From positions 1 through 52,275 of the forward strand of contig MPMU01000005.1 of NCBI GenBank assembly GCA_002238665.1: DNA of 52,275 nt. The letters run 5' to 3'. A program made the translations under genes and the position numbers. The first letter of the stretch is position 1. The number at the start of each line of letters is the position of its first letter. Below, one piece after another: positions 30,516-39,891 of this stretch. This stretch comes from Gammaproteobacteria bacterium bin55 (GTDB lineage Bacteria > Pseudomonadota > Gammaproteobacteria > Pseudomonadales > Azotimanducaceae). The notes under the pieces are model-generated. The model saw only the letters and a list, made by a program, of their open reading frames with translations, was not told the DNA's origin and made no database searches.

Positions 30516-31616
30516 TCAATAGGAGTGTTGTTGCACAGCTCTCTCGTTCAAATCAATCCCGAATCCTGGCCTATCAGTTAGCTTCATCTTCCCATTGCTA
30601 GGGATGACATGTTCACCATAGAGTTCTGCAATCTGCTCCAAAGGAGCGGCAAACTCAATGGAGAATTCATGAGGTCGTGTTGCCGCTTGGACTGTGCTAT
30701 AAACATGAAGCGAAGCCATGCTGTTGATCCCAGCCACTGGACTGTGCGGCATGACCGGTTTATTCAATACCGTGCACATGTCGTAGATTCTCTTTACCTC
30801 AGATGGTCCCCCAGCACTCAGGATATCAGGCTGCAGAATGTCTGGATTACCTAGCACTATGAGGTGTTCAAACCACCAACGAAATGAATCCTGTTCACCA
30901 GCAGAAACTGCCACGTCCAGCGCGTCACTGACCTGTCGAAGACCTGGCAGATCCCAGTGAGGTATGGGCTCTTCGAAATGGTCAATTCCCAGAGCTTCAA
31001 ATTTCCGACCTTGCTGAATTGCAGTGGATACCGAGTAACCATTGTTTGCGTCGAAACCTAAATAGATGCCTTCAGGTAGGAAGTCCCGGACCACCTCAAA
31101 TATCTTGAAATCCTTGATTGGATCAATGTCCTGTCGCCAGCCGCGCCAATCCATACGGATCTTGAACGCGCGGTACCCGGCTTCCCATCCATCTTTAATC
31201 AAGGCAAGCATTTCCTCTGGTTGCATCTTCCAACCCGACCCTACTGACCAGTACAGAGGTATCTTTGTGCGTGCCGCACCACCCATGAGCTTATAAACCG
31301 GCATCCCAGCTTCCTTCCCCATAAGATCCCAAAGTGCGATATCGATGACGCCAAGGAACCGAGGAGGTAGCCGATAAATCCGCTCTCCCCTACCCTCGGC
31401 AAGCGTTTCCCAGTGTCTCTCGATCTGCAAGGGATCCTCACCTATCAAGACTGGTTTTATGAGATTTTCCAGATAGGCTTGGAAGACCGACGGTCTTGAA
31501 GAATCTGTAGGAATCGGATCGGCCTCAGCGAGACCTGTGACTCCTGCGTCGGTCTCAATCCGAAGCAAGCTCTTGCCAATCTTTAGAGGGCTCAGTGTGA
31601 TATCGGTGATTTTCAT
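30516..31616 (-). CDS. Mandelate racemase/muconate lactonizing enzyme (enolase superfamily)
   Basis: AFKIRMDWRGW (K-x-R-like), YLGFDANNGYS, HFEEPIP, VSAGEQDS, DILQPDILSAGG. Confidence 0.9.
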   Translation of the reverse strand: MKITDITLSPLKIGKSLLRIETDAGVTGLAEADPIPTDSSRPSVFQAYLENLIKPVLIGEDPLQIERHWETLAEGRGERIYRLPPRFLGVIDIALWDLMGKEAGMPVYKLMGGAARTKIPLYWSVGSGWKMQPEEMLALIKDGWEAGYRAFKIRMDWRGWRQDIDPIKDFKIFEVVRDFLPEGIYLGFDANNGYSVSTAIQQGRKFEALGIDHFEEPIPHWDLPGLRQVSDALDVAVSAGEQDSFRWWFEHLIVLGNPDILQPDILSAGGPSEVKRIYDMCTVLNKPVMPHSPVAGINSMASLHVYSTVQAATRPHEFSIEFAAPLEQIAELYGEHVIPSNGKMKLTDRPGFGIDLNERAVQQHSY

Positions 31617-31693
31617 GGGTACTTACACAAAATGATGGCTTGTTTGAAAGTAAATCAATTCAACGAATGTATTGATTCTGAAGTTATTTTGAC

Positions 31694-32605
31694 CTAATCG
31701 CGGAATAACCACCTAAGCGATTCAGCGAACAATGCGCCGCCGTGATTCAGGCTATGACCTCCTGTACCGAACACAAACTTGTAGTCGTACTCTGCAAAAT
31801 CTAGTGCGGCCGCCATATCTTGATTGGCTATTGCCCAACTACCTGGCACAATGTTTAGATCGTTTTCGCCGCTCTGCAGGAATACTCGGATCGGTTTCCT
31901 AGGAGTGCGCCTAAGTATTGTTGGATAGTTGTGACCACCAATGATGTTGGTAAAAGAACCACAGTGGCTGAGCACAAGTCCAAAACTCGAAGGTGAATGC
32001 CATGCGGCATTCAAAGCGCAGATACCGCCGCTTGACATACCACAAATCAGTCTTTGTTTCGGGTCTTTGTTCAGCGAGTAACCCGTGGTTGATTCAACTA
32101 ACGGGACGATCTCTGAGTCAATGAACTCGACGAATCGCGAGGACACAGTGTCATACTCAAGACTTCGTTGCTGTGGTTCCTGATCGTTCATGCCTGGATT
32201 GACGAACACCGCCACGACTGGAGGTATATCGCCAGTAGCGGTCAAATTATCGATCACGGTAGTCGCACGTACCGGACCTTCCCTCCATAAGTACCCATCT
32301 CCATCGTTAAAAAACATAAACGATGGTTGTTCAGCTTGAACGACGTTAGCAGAACAGTAAATAGATACGTTTCGCGACGTGTTGGGAAATGTCTCACTTC
32401 CATCCCAATCTCGAAAACGTTTGAATGAACCTATTGCGACATTAGGGTTTGGGTAAGCCTCAGGACAGGGGTTATATTGCTTATCCTCTTGCGCTGCGAG
32501 TTCATGATTCGTCTTAGAGGATATCCCATTCATCTCGCCTGGTGTATGTTGGTCGAAACCGACTGATTGGTAGGTCTTGTAATCCATCTTTGCTTCCTTA
32601 GCCAA
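31694..32605 (-). CDS. Esterase (alpha/beta hydrolase, Fes/esterase-D-like)
   Basis: [39 protein letters not shown] (GxSxG), [12 protein letters not shown]. Confidence 0.85.
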   Translation of the reverse strand: MAKEAKMDYKTYQSVGFDQHTPGEMNGISSKTNHELAAQEDKQYNPCPEAYPNPNVAIGSFKRFRDWDGSETFPNTSRNVSIYCSANVVQAEQPSFMFFNDGDGYLWREGPVRATTVIDNLTATGDIPPVVAVFVNPGMNDQEPQQRSLEYDTVSSRFVEFIDSEIVPLVESTTGYSLNKDPKQRLICGMSSGGICALNAAWHSPSSFGLVLSHCGSFTNIIGGHNYPTILRRTPRKPIRVFLQSGENDLNIVPGSWAIANQDMAAALDFAEYDYKFVFGTGGHSLNHGGALFAESLRWLFRD

Positions 32606-32705
32606 CCATGAATGATCGCATAGCCATGGTTCTCGTAATTGAATTTATCTGAAGTTATTATCTCGACTATCCGCACAAAGATCGAGTTCGTCGACAAAGA
32701 ATTAG

Positions 32706-34259
32706 CTAAGCGCTTCTTTCCACTTCAAAGGACACGATATTCCGTTCCTCGGCACTGAATTCGACACCAATCAAAGTCACTAGGGTAGAAGGCGTGCGGT
32801 ACTTATCTGCGTAGCTTCGAGATTTCAACTGTGCCAACGCAGTTCCCTCTCCAGATTGCTCGACAACCTTAAACTCGAAGATATAGACACGATCTTCCAA
32901 GCTAAACGACAGATCTAATCGGCCCTTATTGGAGCTGTCTTCAACGGATAACTTCAGACCTATTCCAGTCAGCAACGAATAAAACACACTCGCGTAGTAA
33001 CCTTCAAAGCGTGAAATGTCATTGTTCGTATACCACTCATATGGAATACTCGCAAAGAAAGCATGCAGTACATCTTTGGTAGCATCCATCTGATCAGCAG
33101 CTAGTTTGTCATAGAGTGGTTTGCTGTATGTATTGCTGCCGGAAAGATTTCCAACCATGTGATCTAACAGCGCTTCATTGAGGCTCTGACGCACTTCAAG
33201 ATTGGGATAACCCAACTGAAAATAGTTTTTTCCAGCAACGAATTCCTCTGCTTGAATTGTCAGGTAACCGGTCTGAAACAACAGAGCTTCAGGTGCAATA
33301 GCATCTACATCGAACGATGAGAGTAAATTGCTTCCAGCTTTCAACCCATCAAGATTGACAGAGCTGATCCGTCGACGTAACAAGGTCTCCACAAGAAAAG
33401 TGGGAGTGCCAGTCTCAAACCAATATCTCCCAAACTCGCGTTCCGCAAACAACAACAGAATGTCGAATGGGTTGTAAACCTTGGTGTCGCCACGCCAAGA
33501 ATAGCCGTTGTACCACTCCCGCATGGTATCGCGATCTAGACCTTCTAATTCGAGCGAAAAAACGTTTTCTAAATCCTTCTCTGTATACCCACAAATCGTA
33601 GAGTATTTGGGGGTTAGAGTAATGTCTCTTAGGTTGTTTAAACCTGAAAATAAACTGACTTTTGAGAATTTGCTAACCCCAGTAAGAAAACACAAACGAA
33701 TGTGTGCTTCGGCATACTTGATCATGCCGTATAACCCTTGTAGATAGTCTCGATGTTCGCGCGCAAGCTCTGGTTTTCTAAGCGAACTGAGGATTGGATG
33801 GTCATATTCGTCTATTAACACTACCACTCGTTGACCAGTATGCTCATGCAGGTTCTTAAGCAAAGCCCCGAACCTTTCGACCGTGGAATCTTCACTACCA
33901 GATATCCCGAACCTTTGCTCCTCATGCAGTAACTGAAACTCCACGTTCGTGGGTAAAGAATCTTGTCTAGTGAAATTACCCCCACTGAAATCGAGACGAA
34001 CGACTGGATTCTTTACGGACCAATCCCACTGGTCGTGGACCATCAATCCTTCGAAAAGCGCTTCATTGCCCTCAAACAGTTCCTTCATGGTATCCACGAA
34101 CAAACTCTTGCCAAATCGTCTAGGTCGAGACAGAAAGAAATGCTCACCTTCGTCGACCAGGTTCTTTATGAACGAAGTTTTGTCGACATAGTAGTAGCCA
34201 TCTTTTCGGACTTTCTTAAAAGTCTGAATTCCGATGGGTAGCTTTAGACGGTCTGGCAT
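32706..34259 (-). CDS. AAA-ATPase-like protein with C-terminal PD-(D/E)xK nuclease-like domain
   Basis: LPIGIQTFKKVRKDGYYYVDKTSFIKNLV, SRPRRFGKSLFVDTMKELF, VVLIDEYDHPI, C-terminal GRLDLSFSLEDRVYIFEFKV. Confidence 0.92.
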   Translation of the reverse strand: MPDRLKLPIGIQTFKKVRKDGYYYVDKTSFIKNLVDEGEHFFLSRPRRFGKSLFVDTMKELFEGNEALFEGLMVHDQWDWSVKNPVVRLDFSGGNFTRQDSLPTNVEFQLLHEEQRFGISGSEDSTVERFGALLKNLHEHTGQRVVVLIDEYDHPILSSLRKPELAREHRDYLQGLYGMIKYAEAHIRLCFLTGVSKFSKVSLFSGLNNLRDITLTPKYSTICGYTEKDLENVFSLELEGLDRDTMREWYNGYSWRGDTKVYNPFDILLLFAEREFGRYWFETGTPTFLVETLLRRRISSVNLDGLKAGSNLLSSFDVDAIAPEALLFQTGYLTIQAEEFVAGKNYFQLGYPNLEVRQSLNEALLDHMVGNLSGSNTYSKPLYDKLAADQMDATKDVLHAFFASIPYEWYTNNDISRFEGYYASVFYSLLTGIGLKLSVEDSSNKGRLDLSFSLEDRVYIFEFKVVEQSGEGTALAQLKSRSYADKYRTPSTLVTLIGVEFSAEERNIVSFEVERSA

Positions 34260-34662
34260 TACGCGTTACAAACTCTTCAGCTGACAGTCACGTTTAAACA
34301 AAGGTAGCAAGTGTATCTTGAATACATTCTCTCTTCAAAATCCTACAAAAGTTTGTCTCTGCTTTGAGGCGAGTGCATAAAGCTATAGCTGTACAGACCA
34401 CGCTGATATCAATGCAGCGTTAAACACAAGTGCGTTTGCGATAGACACTTCAGGATGTGGATACCACCGAATAGTTGGACCAGGCCCCTGGAAGCGTCAG
34501 AATTTTTGCTTTGGAATCAAGTGATTCGCGCTAAGGTATATAACTCTAATTCTAGGAGTAGCCGACGAAGCCGCCTTGATTTTCGCGCTGGGACTGTCTG
34601 CTACTCAATACCTATTTTCTAGATGTTCTTACTAAATACGCAGACCCGCTTTTAGTCCACAA

Positions 34663-35460
34663 ATGAGTCCACTTCAATTGGGGAAACCTACCAAGGTTCC
34701 TCAAACTTACTCGCCGCAAGTCCTAGTTCCTATTTCTCGACAACAGCAACGGGAAGAGATTGTTTTTGATCTTGATTCCTACAGCTGTATTGGTGTCGAT
34801 GAATGGGAATGTTTTGAACTAACTTGGTTGAATGAAATCGGCATCCCGCAAGTTGCCAAAGCACTAATTTCCGTACCTGCTGACTCTCCACAAATCATCG
34901 AAAGCAAGTCCATGAAACTGTATTTGGGCTCGTTCGCTTTCTCGAAAATTGTTGATCGCGAAGAAATACGAAGAACTATTCAATCGGATCTCAAGGGTGT
35001 TCTAAACGCGACTCCAAATGTTTTGATCACAGACAGAAATTCGGGGACACATGCGCAATCTGAAGCCGCCATCAATCTACTTGAAGTCATTGATTCCTCA
35101 CCCACGAAACTTGATTGGGAGCAAGTAATCGCTTCGGGGCCTGACCCTAGTTTGTTGCAGCTCGAGAATGGAGAGATCACAAAGACCACTTTTCTATGTG
35201 AGAGTTTCTATTGTTTGTGTCCAGTCACCGGCCAACCAGATCAAGCGAGCATCCAGGTCACATATGAAGGAACTGCACTAATACCTGAGACTTTACTTGC
35301 CTATTTTGTCTCGTACCGGTCAACTGGAATTTTTCACGAAACAGTGGTAGAACGCATCTTCATGGATTTGTGGAGCTTGCGACCACGCTCTTTAGAGATT
35401 CGAGCGTACTTCCACCAACGAGGGGGGATTGCGATAAATCCGGTGCGCAGATCGAAATAA
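34663..35460 (+). CDS. queF: NADPH-dependent 7-cyano-7-deazaguanine reductase
   Basis: ESKSMKLYLGSFAF, LCPVTGQPDQASI (active-site Cys), GIFHETVVERIF, YFHQRGGIAINPVR. Confidence 0.95.
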   Translation: MSPLQLGKPTKVPQTYSPQVLVPISRQQQREEIVFDLDSYSCIGVDEWECFELTWLNEIGIPQVAKALISVPADSPQIIESKSMKLYLGSFAFSKIVDREEIRRTIQSDLKGVLNATPNVLITDRNSGTHAQSEAAINLLEVIDSSPTKLDWEQVIASGPDPSLLQLENGEITKTTFLCESFYCLCPVTGQPDQASIQVTYEGTALIPETLLAYFVSYRSTGIFHETVVERIFMDLWSLRPRSLEIRAYFHQRGGIAINPVRRSK

Positions 35461-35488
35461 CTCTCTGATGCAGTGCAAGCAGAAGGAG

Positions 35489-36679
35489 TTAGTCCGATAC
35501 AAGACTCAGAAAATCAAATGCTGATATCACCGTAATTCCGTATTCTCTAGCTTTCCTGGTTTTTGTCGAAAAGCTCGATGTATCCGCAGCTATGAGCATG
35601 TCTAGCTTTTGTGATACTCCAGATCGCACGACTAGTCGACGCGATTCCGCAATCTGGACCATCGCCTCGCGTGGCTTCATAGCACCACCCGATCCTGTGA
35701 AGCAGACAGACATCCCAGACATGAGCTGAACTGTGTGGTCCTGAGGCGTAAATTGAGTTTCATAGTCAATATCCAGTGCCTCCGCTAATTGCATGAGATA
35801 GTTGTCTTCTGCCTCTGAAATGTGACCATCTCGACCAGTTGCTTCAAGTGCACGCTTAAAAAGTACCTCGTGTTGTTCCTGAACTTCCTTTTCGGATAAA
35901 CCGAGAATGTGAGCCAACTGATCAAGTTCAACTCTCTCATCTATTGAGATGTAGTTGTCATCTAACGCTACATTTACGGCATAGCGATAGTCCATCAGTG
36001 GATCTTGCCAAGGTGATTTGATCGTGCGTGTCGTGTTACCACCCAGTTCTGTAGCTTCTCGTCTCAATGTACGGATCACCACATCGTTGCTAGAAAATCT
36101 ACATCTTGCAGTTGAGTGCTCCGATTCTATGTCCACCTTTCCCTGTTCTAGGAGTTCGCGCAGGAGAACAACCGTTGCTCTGGCATCCTCTAAGGAGCGG
36201 TGTGCTTGTTCTAGTTGAATGTCGTGTTCTATACAAGCTTTAGCCAATGCAAGCTTTGTTAATTGAAACGTGCAAATTGGCTCTCCTTCATCAAAGGAGC
36301 CATTGGCTTTCTCTATTTCCTGACTCAAGAAACGACAGTCAAAAGGAGCATTGTGTGCAACTATGTAGCTACCGTTCAATCGCTTAGCGACAGCAGGTAG
36401 TATTTCAGCAAACGTGGGTGCTGCCTCAAGAATTGATGCCGTTAGACCATGAACCGCGGAGACCTCTGCCGAAATATCCCTCTGGGGATTGACTAGCGTG
36501 TCATACTCCTCGACCGTCTCTAGTGTGTGAGGATCGAGCGAAATGATTGAGATCTCGGTGATGCGATCTAGTGGAGTGAAGCCCGTTGTTTCGAGATCCA
36601 AAACAACAATCGGAGTTCTTGCGGCACCGGCTAGACGACCTCTTGAATGTTGTGCGGAGGGGGCACTTAATGCTGTCAT
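35489..36679 (-). CDS. DEDDh 3'-5' exonuclease (DnaQ-like) with C-terminal BRCT domain
   Basis: IVVLDLETTGFTPLDRITEISII, VAHNAPFDCRFL, QAHRSLEDARATV; C-terminal MSVCFTGSGGAMKPREAMVQIAESRRLVVRSGVSQKLDMLIAAD. Confidence 0.88.
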   Translation of the reverse strand: MTALSAPSAQHSRGRLAGAARTPIVVLDLETTGFTPLDRITEISIISLDPHTLETVEEYDTLVNPQRDISAEVSAVHGLTASILEAAPTFAEILPAVAKRLNGSYIVAHNAPFDCRFLSQEIEKANGSFDEGEPICTFQLTKLALAKACIEHDIQLEQAHRSLEDARATVVLLRELLEQGKVDIESEHSTARCRFSSNDVVIRTLRREATELGGNTTRTIKSPWQDPLMDYRYAVNVALDDNYISIDERVELDQLAHILGLSEKEVQEQHEVLFKRALEATGRDGHISEAEDNYLMQLAEALDIDYETQFTPQDHTVQLMSGMSVCFTGSGGAMKPREAMVQIAESRRLVVRSGVSQKLDMLIAADTSSFSTKTRKAREYGITVISAFDFLSLVSD

Positions 36680-36816
36680 TTATCACAAATCCTGTTCTTG
36701 AACGCGCTTCTTTAGGTCGAATCTCTCGGCTCTCGTTATATCACAAAATCCCCATGCAATTTGAGGTGCGCGAAGGTATTGAACTTCAAAAAGTACCTAC
36801 CAATCTCCGGACCGAC

Positions 36817-38220
36817 TCACGTCAGGTACTTATCCCAAAGGAGGTTGCTGAACTTTGCTGTTGGGTCAAACTTTCGTTTTAACTCAATAAACTGCTTGGA
36901 TTCAGGATAAGCGCGTTCAAACTGATCTTGGCTTGCATGCAACCGATAAGGCAAGTAATAGCGTCCTGAATTCGCAAGTACGAGATCGATGGCTTCCTGT
37001 GTCCATTTCTCAGCAGCTCGGTGCGCTCGTTTACTTCTGCCCTGTTTGTAATAGAGCACAAAAGAAAAAACATCGACTGGTGCCCAAGAAAGTAGGGATT
37101 TGGTGTCTCTGGGTGAATGGCGAACTGAAATGTTCAAGGCATTAACTCGGTGTTTCTTAAGTATCGAGGTAATTGACTCAACAAACTGCTCGAATTTCTC
37201 GACTGGAATGAAATATTCTTGCAGTAGATAGGTGGAGAATCTACGATTTGCAGGTTCTAAGGAGTCGGTATCGAGGCTTGCCTCATAGTTCCGCCATACC
37301 ACGACATCCTCCTCGTAGATTTTGTCCTCAATGCCTCGACGTAGCATCTTCCCACCCGGGATCTCGGAAACTGCCCATAACACGAATGGGTTTGCACGAT
37401 ACTTCAGATCGTGTGGTATCAGCCGTTCTGGAACAGTCGTCTCATCATTAGTGACCGTCCAACTCACCATCCTAGGTTTGTTAAACCCTGGCGGTCTGAG
37501 ATCTGCGTTGTGGAGCAAAATCTCCGGTTTCTTCTCAATGTTTGAGTGGAAATAGCTTGGATAATCGCTCAGATCAACTTTCTCGACTACTCGTCGAATA
37601 CGCTGGTTCCGATCTAGGCTTAGTTCGACTTCTGTAATCACTCCCAAGCCACCATAGCCACCCACCACAGCACAAAATAATTCATCAACAGGAGTCAGTT
37701 CAAGTACCTCCCCATTTGAAAGTACCAGCTGTAGGGCCCGGACTGAGTTGATGATCGGACCCTTGCCTAAATATCGTCCATGACAATTCACTGACACTGA
37801 TCCACCGACGGTGAAATTACTGTAGCTCTGCATAATGCTGACCGACATATCGAATTTATCAATCGCTTCTTGAAGGTCACGCCATGTCACACCTGCTTGT
37901 ACTCTAGCGGTCTGAGTCTCTGAATCGATCTTGATAATCCGATTCATGCTTCGCATATCCAGGTGAAGTGAATTAGCAGAGGCAACTTGACCTCCCATGC
38001 TGAATCGTCCACCGCCAATTGAAATGGGTCCTGCCCACTTCGCTACAGCGCTACCTACTTCAGAGGTTTCTGTAGGATGAAGCTCAGCCGCAACTTCAAT
38101 TTCTGTCAGTCCCGAGTAATCTGATACTAGTCGTAACTTCTGAGCAAGCGTTCGCAACCCAGAGAGAGATAACAGAGCCAAAGACCCGATTGTTGCTTTC
38201 AGCAATCCTCGACGATTCAT
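36817..38220 (-). CDS. FAD-binding oxidoreductase (VAO family) with N-terminal signal (Tat-like)
   Basis: NRRGLLKATIGSLALLSLSG; GPISIGGGRFSMGGQ, NFTVGGSVSVNCHGRYLGKGPIINSV, GGYGGLGVITEVEL. Confidence 0.88.
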   Translation of the reverse strand: MNRRGLLKATIGSLALLSLSGLRTLAQKLRLVSDYSGLTEIEVAAELHPTETSEVGSAVAKWAGPISIGGGRFSMGGQVASANSLHLDMRSMNRIIKIDSETQTARVQAGVTWRDLQEAIDKFDMSVSIMQSYSNFTVGGSVSVNCHGRYLGKGPIINSVRALQLVLSNGEVLELTPVDELFCAVVGGYGGLGVITEVELSLDRNQRIRRVVEKVDLSDYPSYFHSNIEKKPEILLHNADLRPPGFNKPRMVSWTVTNDETTVPERLIPHDLKYRANPFVLWAVSEIPGGKMLRRGIEDKIYEEDVVVWRNYEASLDTDSLEPANRRFSTYLLQEYFIPVEKFEQFVESITSILKKHRVNALNISVRHSPRDTKSLLSWAPVDVFSFVLYYKQGRSKRAHRAAEKWTQEAIDLVLANSGRYYLPYRLHASQDQFERAYPESKQFIELKRKFDPTAKFSNLLWDKYLT

Positions 38221-38557
38221 ATTTACCTAGAAACTAAACGAGTGAATGAAAAGTAACTCCTGTGTCCATGAGCTAAAAGCTCGGCCATTTTTGCCTTTCT
38301 TTGGATTGTAGTTTCTTGCCTAACTCTCCAACCAGCATCTCACTAATGGATTGGTCAAGCCATTTCTTCTTGTATGCAGATTTCAGTCTATATCATGAGC
38401 GATGACCAGTCTCTTGAAACGGTTCTTCCAAGGATACAAGCCTCTACGGTTTCAATTTGGTAGGTACCTACTGATGCACCAGATGATTTCGTGCGATATG
38501 CACCGATGATCACATTTGTATTTACGAACACGATCGCACCAGATGTTACGACAGAAC

Positions 38558-39682
38558 TCATGCTTCGAGAGTGAATTCAACTCCGTGGGCATCCATGATC
38601 TCGGGTAATGCTTCAAGTGGCACTCCGACCAATGTTGCCGCTCTCCGTATCGAGAGGTGACCCTGATTGAGTGCTCCAGCCAAGACCTCTACGAAGCGTT
38701 TGGAGAACAATGGAGGATTTTCTGCGTCACTAACCTTGCCACCGTTATTTCGTAGAGACGATTCTGGAATAGATTGAGCCAATGATTCTGGCAATGATCC
38801 AAGAGATACTAAGCGCCACATTAAGGCGGTGGATGTAACTTCAAGCTTTGATGCAATCCTGTTAAGTTTTTCAACAAGACTATCCTGGTCTAGTTCTCGC
38901 CACGGACCGAATTTGTTGATTATCGACGCTGGTATGAGTACAGTTGCCGCAAAATTGTTGGCAAGATGCTCGACACGATCTCCGCCTCTCTCGTCAGAAC
39001 TTTCAACATGACTCGGTGGCATTGCTTCAAAGGTCAGGATATGAAACAGTTCATGTGCTATACCGAAATTACGCCGTCCTACGATATCGTTGCGGCTAAT
39101 CAGCACCGTGTCCATCTCAGGCAGACGGCACGCAGCACCAGAGATACCTTCTTCCGCGTTCACCATGAGTACAAGAATGTTCAGGTCATCTTCCATTACC
39201 TCCACCAGACGTCGCGCTGGTACATCTCCGAGTTTGAAGTCCCGAACGAATCGTTCGCCTGCATCCATTGCGTCTTCATAGCGAGATTGCTTGGTCAAAG
39301 ATAACGATGGTCGTATGAGAGGTGGATTGACTCCTACTTTGGGTGCTAAGGTACGATACGCGCCGATCCATTCACTCGCTTTACTTTCGTATTTGACCAA
39401 TATTTCCGTTGAAACATTTTTCTGTCGCCAAGAAAACCGGACTTCGCCGTCGATTCGGAATGGGTCAGTGAAGTACTCAATCGGCACGCCGAGTTGCTCA
39501 GCTATAAGCAGTAACTCTTGCACCTTGATACTTCGAGCGCCTGTCTCGATTGCTGAGAGGATCTGCCTAGCATTTAATCCTAGGGACTGCGCTAGTTCGT
39601 CTTGAGACAAGCTCTGACGTTGACGAATCGCTCGGATCCTTGCCCCGATTCGATTATCTACGACGCTATTCTTTAGATCCAT
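38558..39682 (-). CDS. XRE-type HTH plus ImmA/IrrE (COG2856-like) metallopeptidase
   Basis: IRAIRQRQSLSQDELAQSLGLNARQILSAIETGARSI (HTH); FGIAHELFHILTFEA (HExxH). Confidence 0.92.
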   Translation of the reverse strand: MDLKNSVVDNRIGARIRAIRQRQSLSQDELAQSLGLNARQILSAIETGARSIKVQELLLIAEQLGVPIEYFTDPFRIDGEVRFSWRQKNVSTEILVKYESKASEWIGAYRTLAPKVGVNPPLIRPSLSLTKQSRYEDAMDAGERFVRDFKLGDVPARRLVEVMEDDLNILVLMVNAEEGISGAACRLPEMDTVLISRNDIVGRRNFGIAHELFHILTFEAMPPSHVESSDERGGDRVEHLANNFAATVLIPASIINKFGPWRELDQDSLVEKLNRIASKLEVTSTALMWRLVSLGSLPESLAQSIPESSLRNNGGKVSDAENPPLFSKRFVEVLAGALNQGHLSIRRAATLVGVPLEALPEIMDAHGVEFTLEA

Positions 39683-39686
39683 ATTC

Positions 39687-39708
39687 CTTGCATACTTAAA
39701 TATGCAAG
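39687..39708. promoter_or_regulatory. Perfect inverted repeat CTTGCATA-CTTAAA-TATGCAAG just upstream of the XRE-ImmA start codon; candidate operator
   Basis: 8-bp arms read directly, 6-bp spacer, 4 bp upstream of the ATG at 39682. Confidence 0.6.
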
Positions 39709-39891
39709 AATTTTAGGCAATCAAATATATGAAGTGGTATCTTGATTTGATCTAGTTTCTCTACCATCGCTTGAAAATGACGCGGTGACGCTAGTACCAC
39801 TGCAAAGGATACTGTTGGCTAGAGCGAGTGCAGAAATCGAGAGACGAGACTATGCAATTCAACACAACTGGGACATCCATACCGCAGAGAT

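Noticed and set aside
34260-34662. Possible preQ1 riboswitch upstream of queF (also checked before yhhQ)
   Set aside because: No preQ1-I/II consensus pairing or A-rich tail could be recognised by eye.
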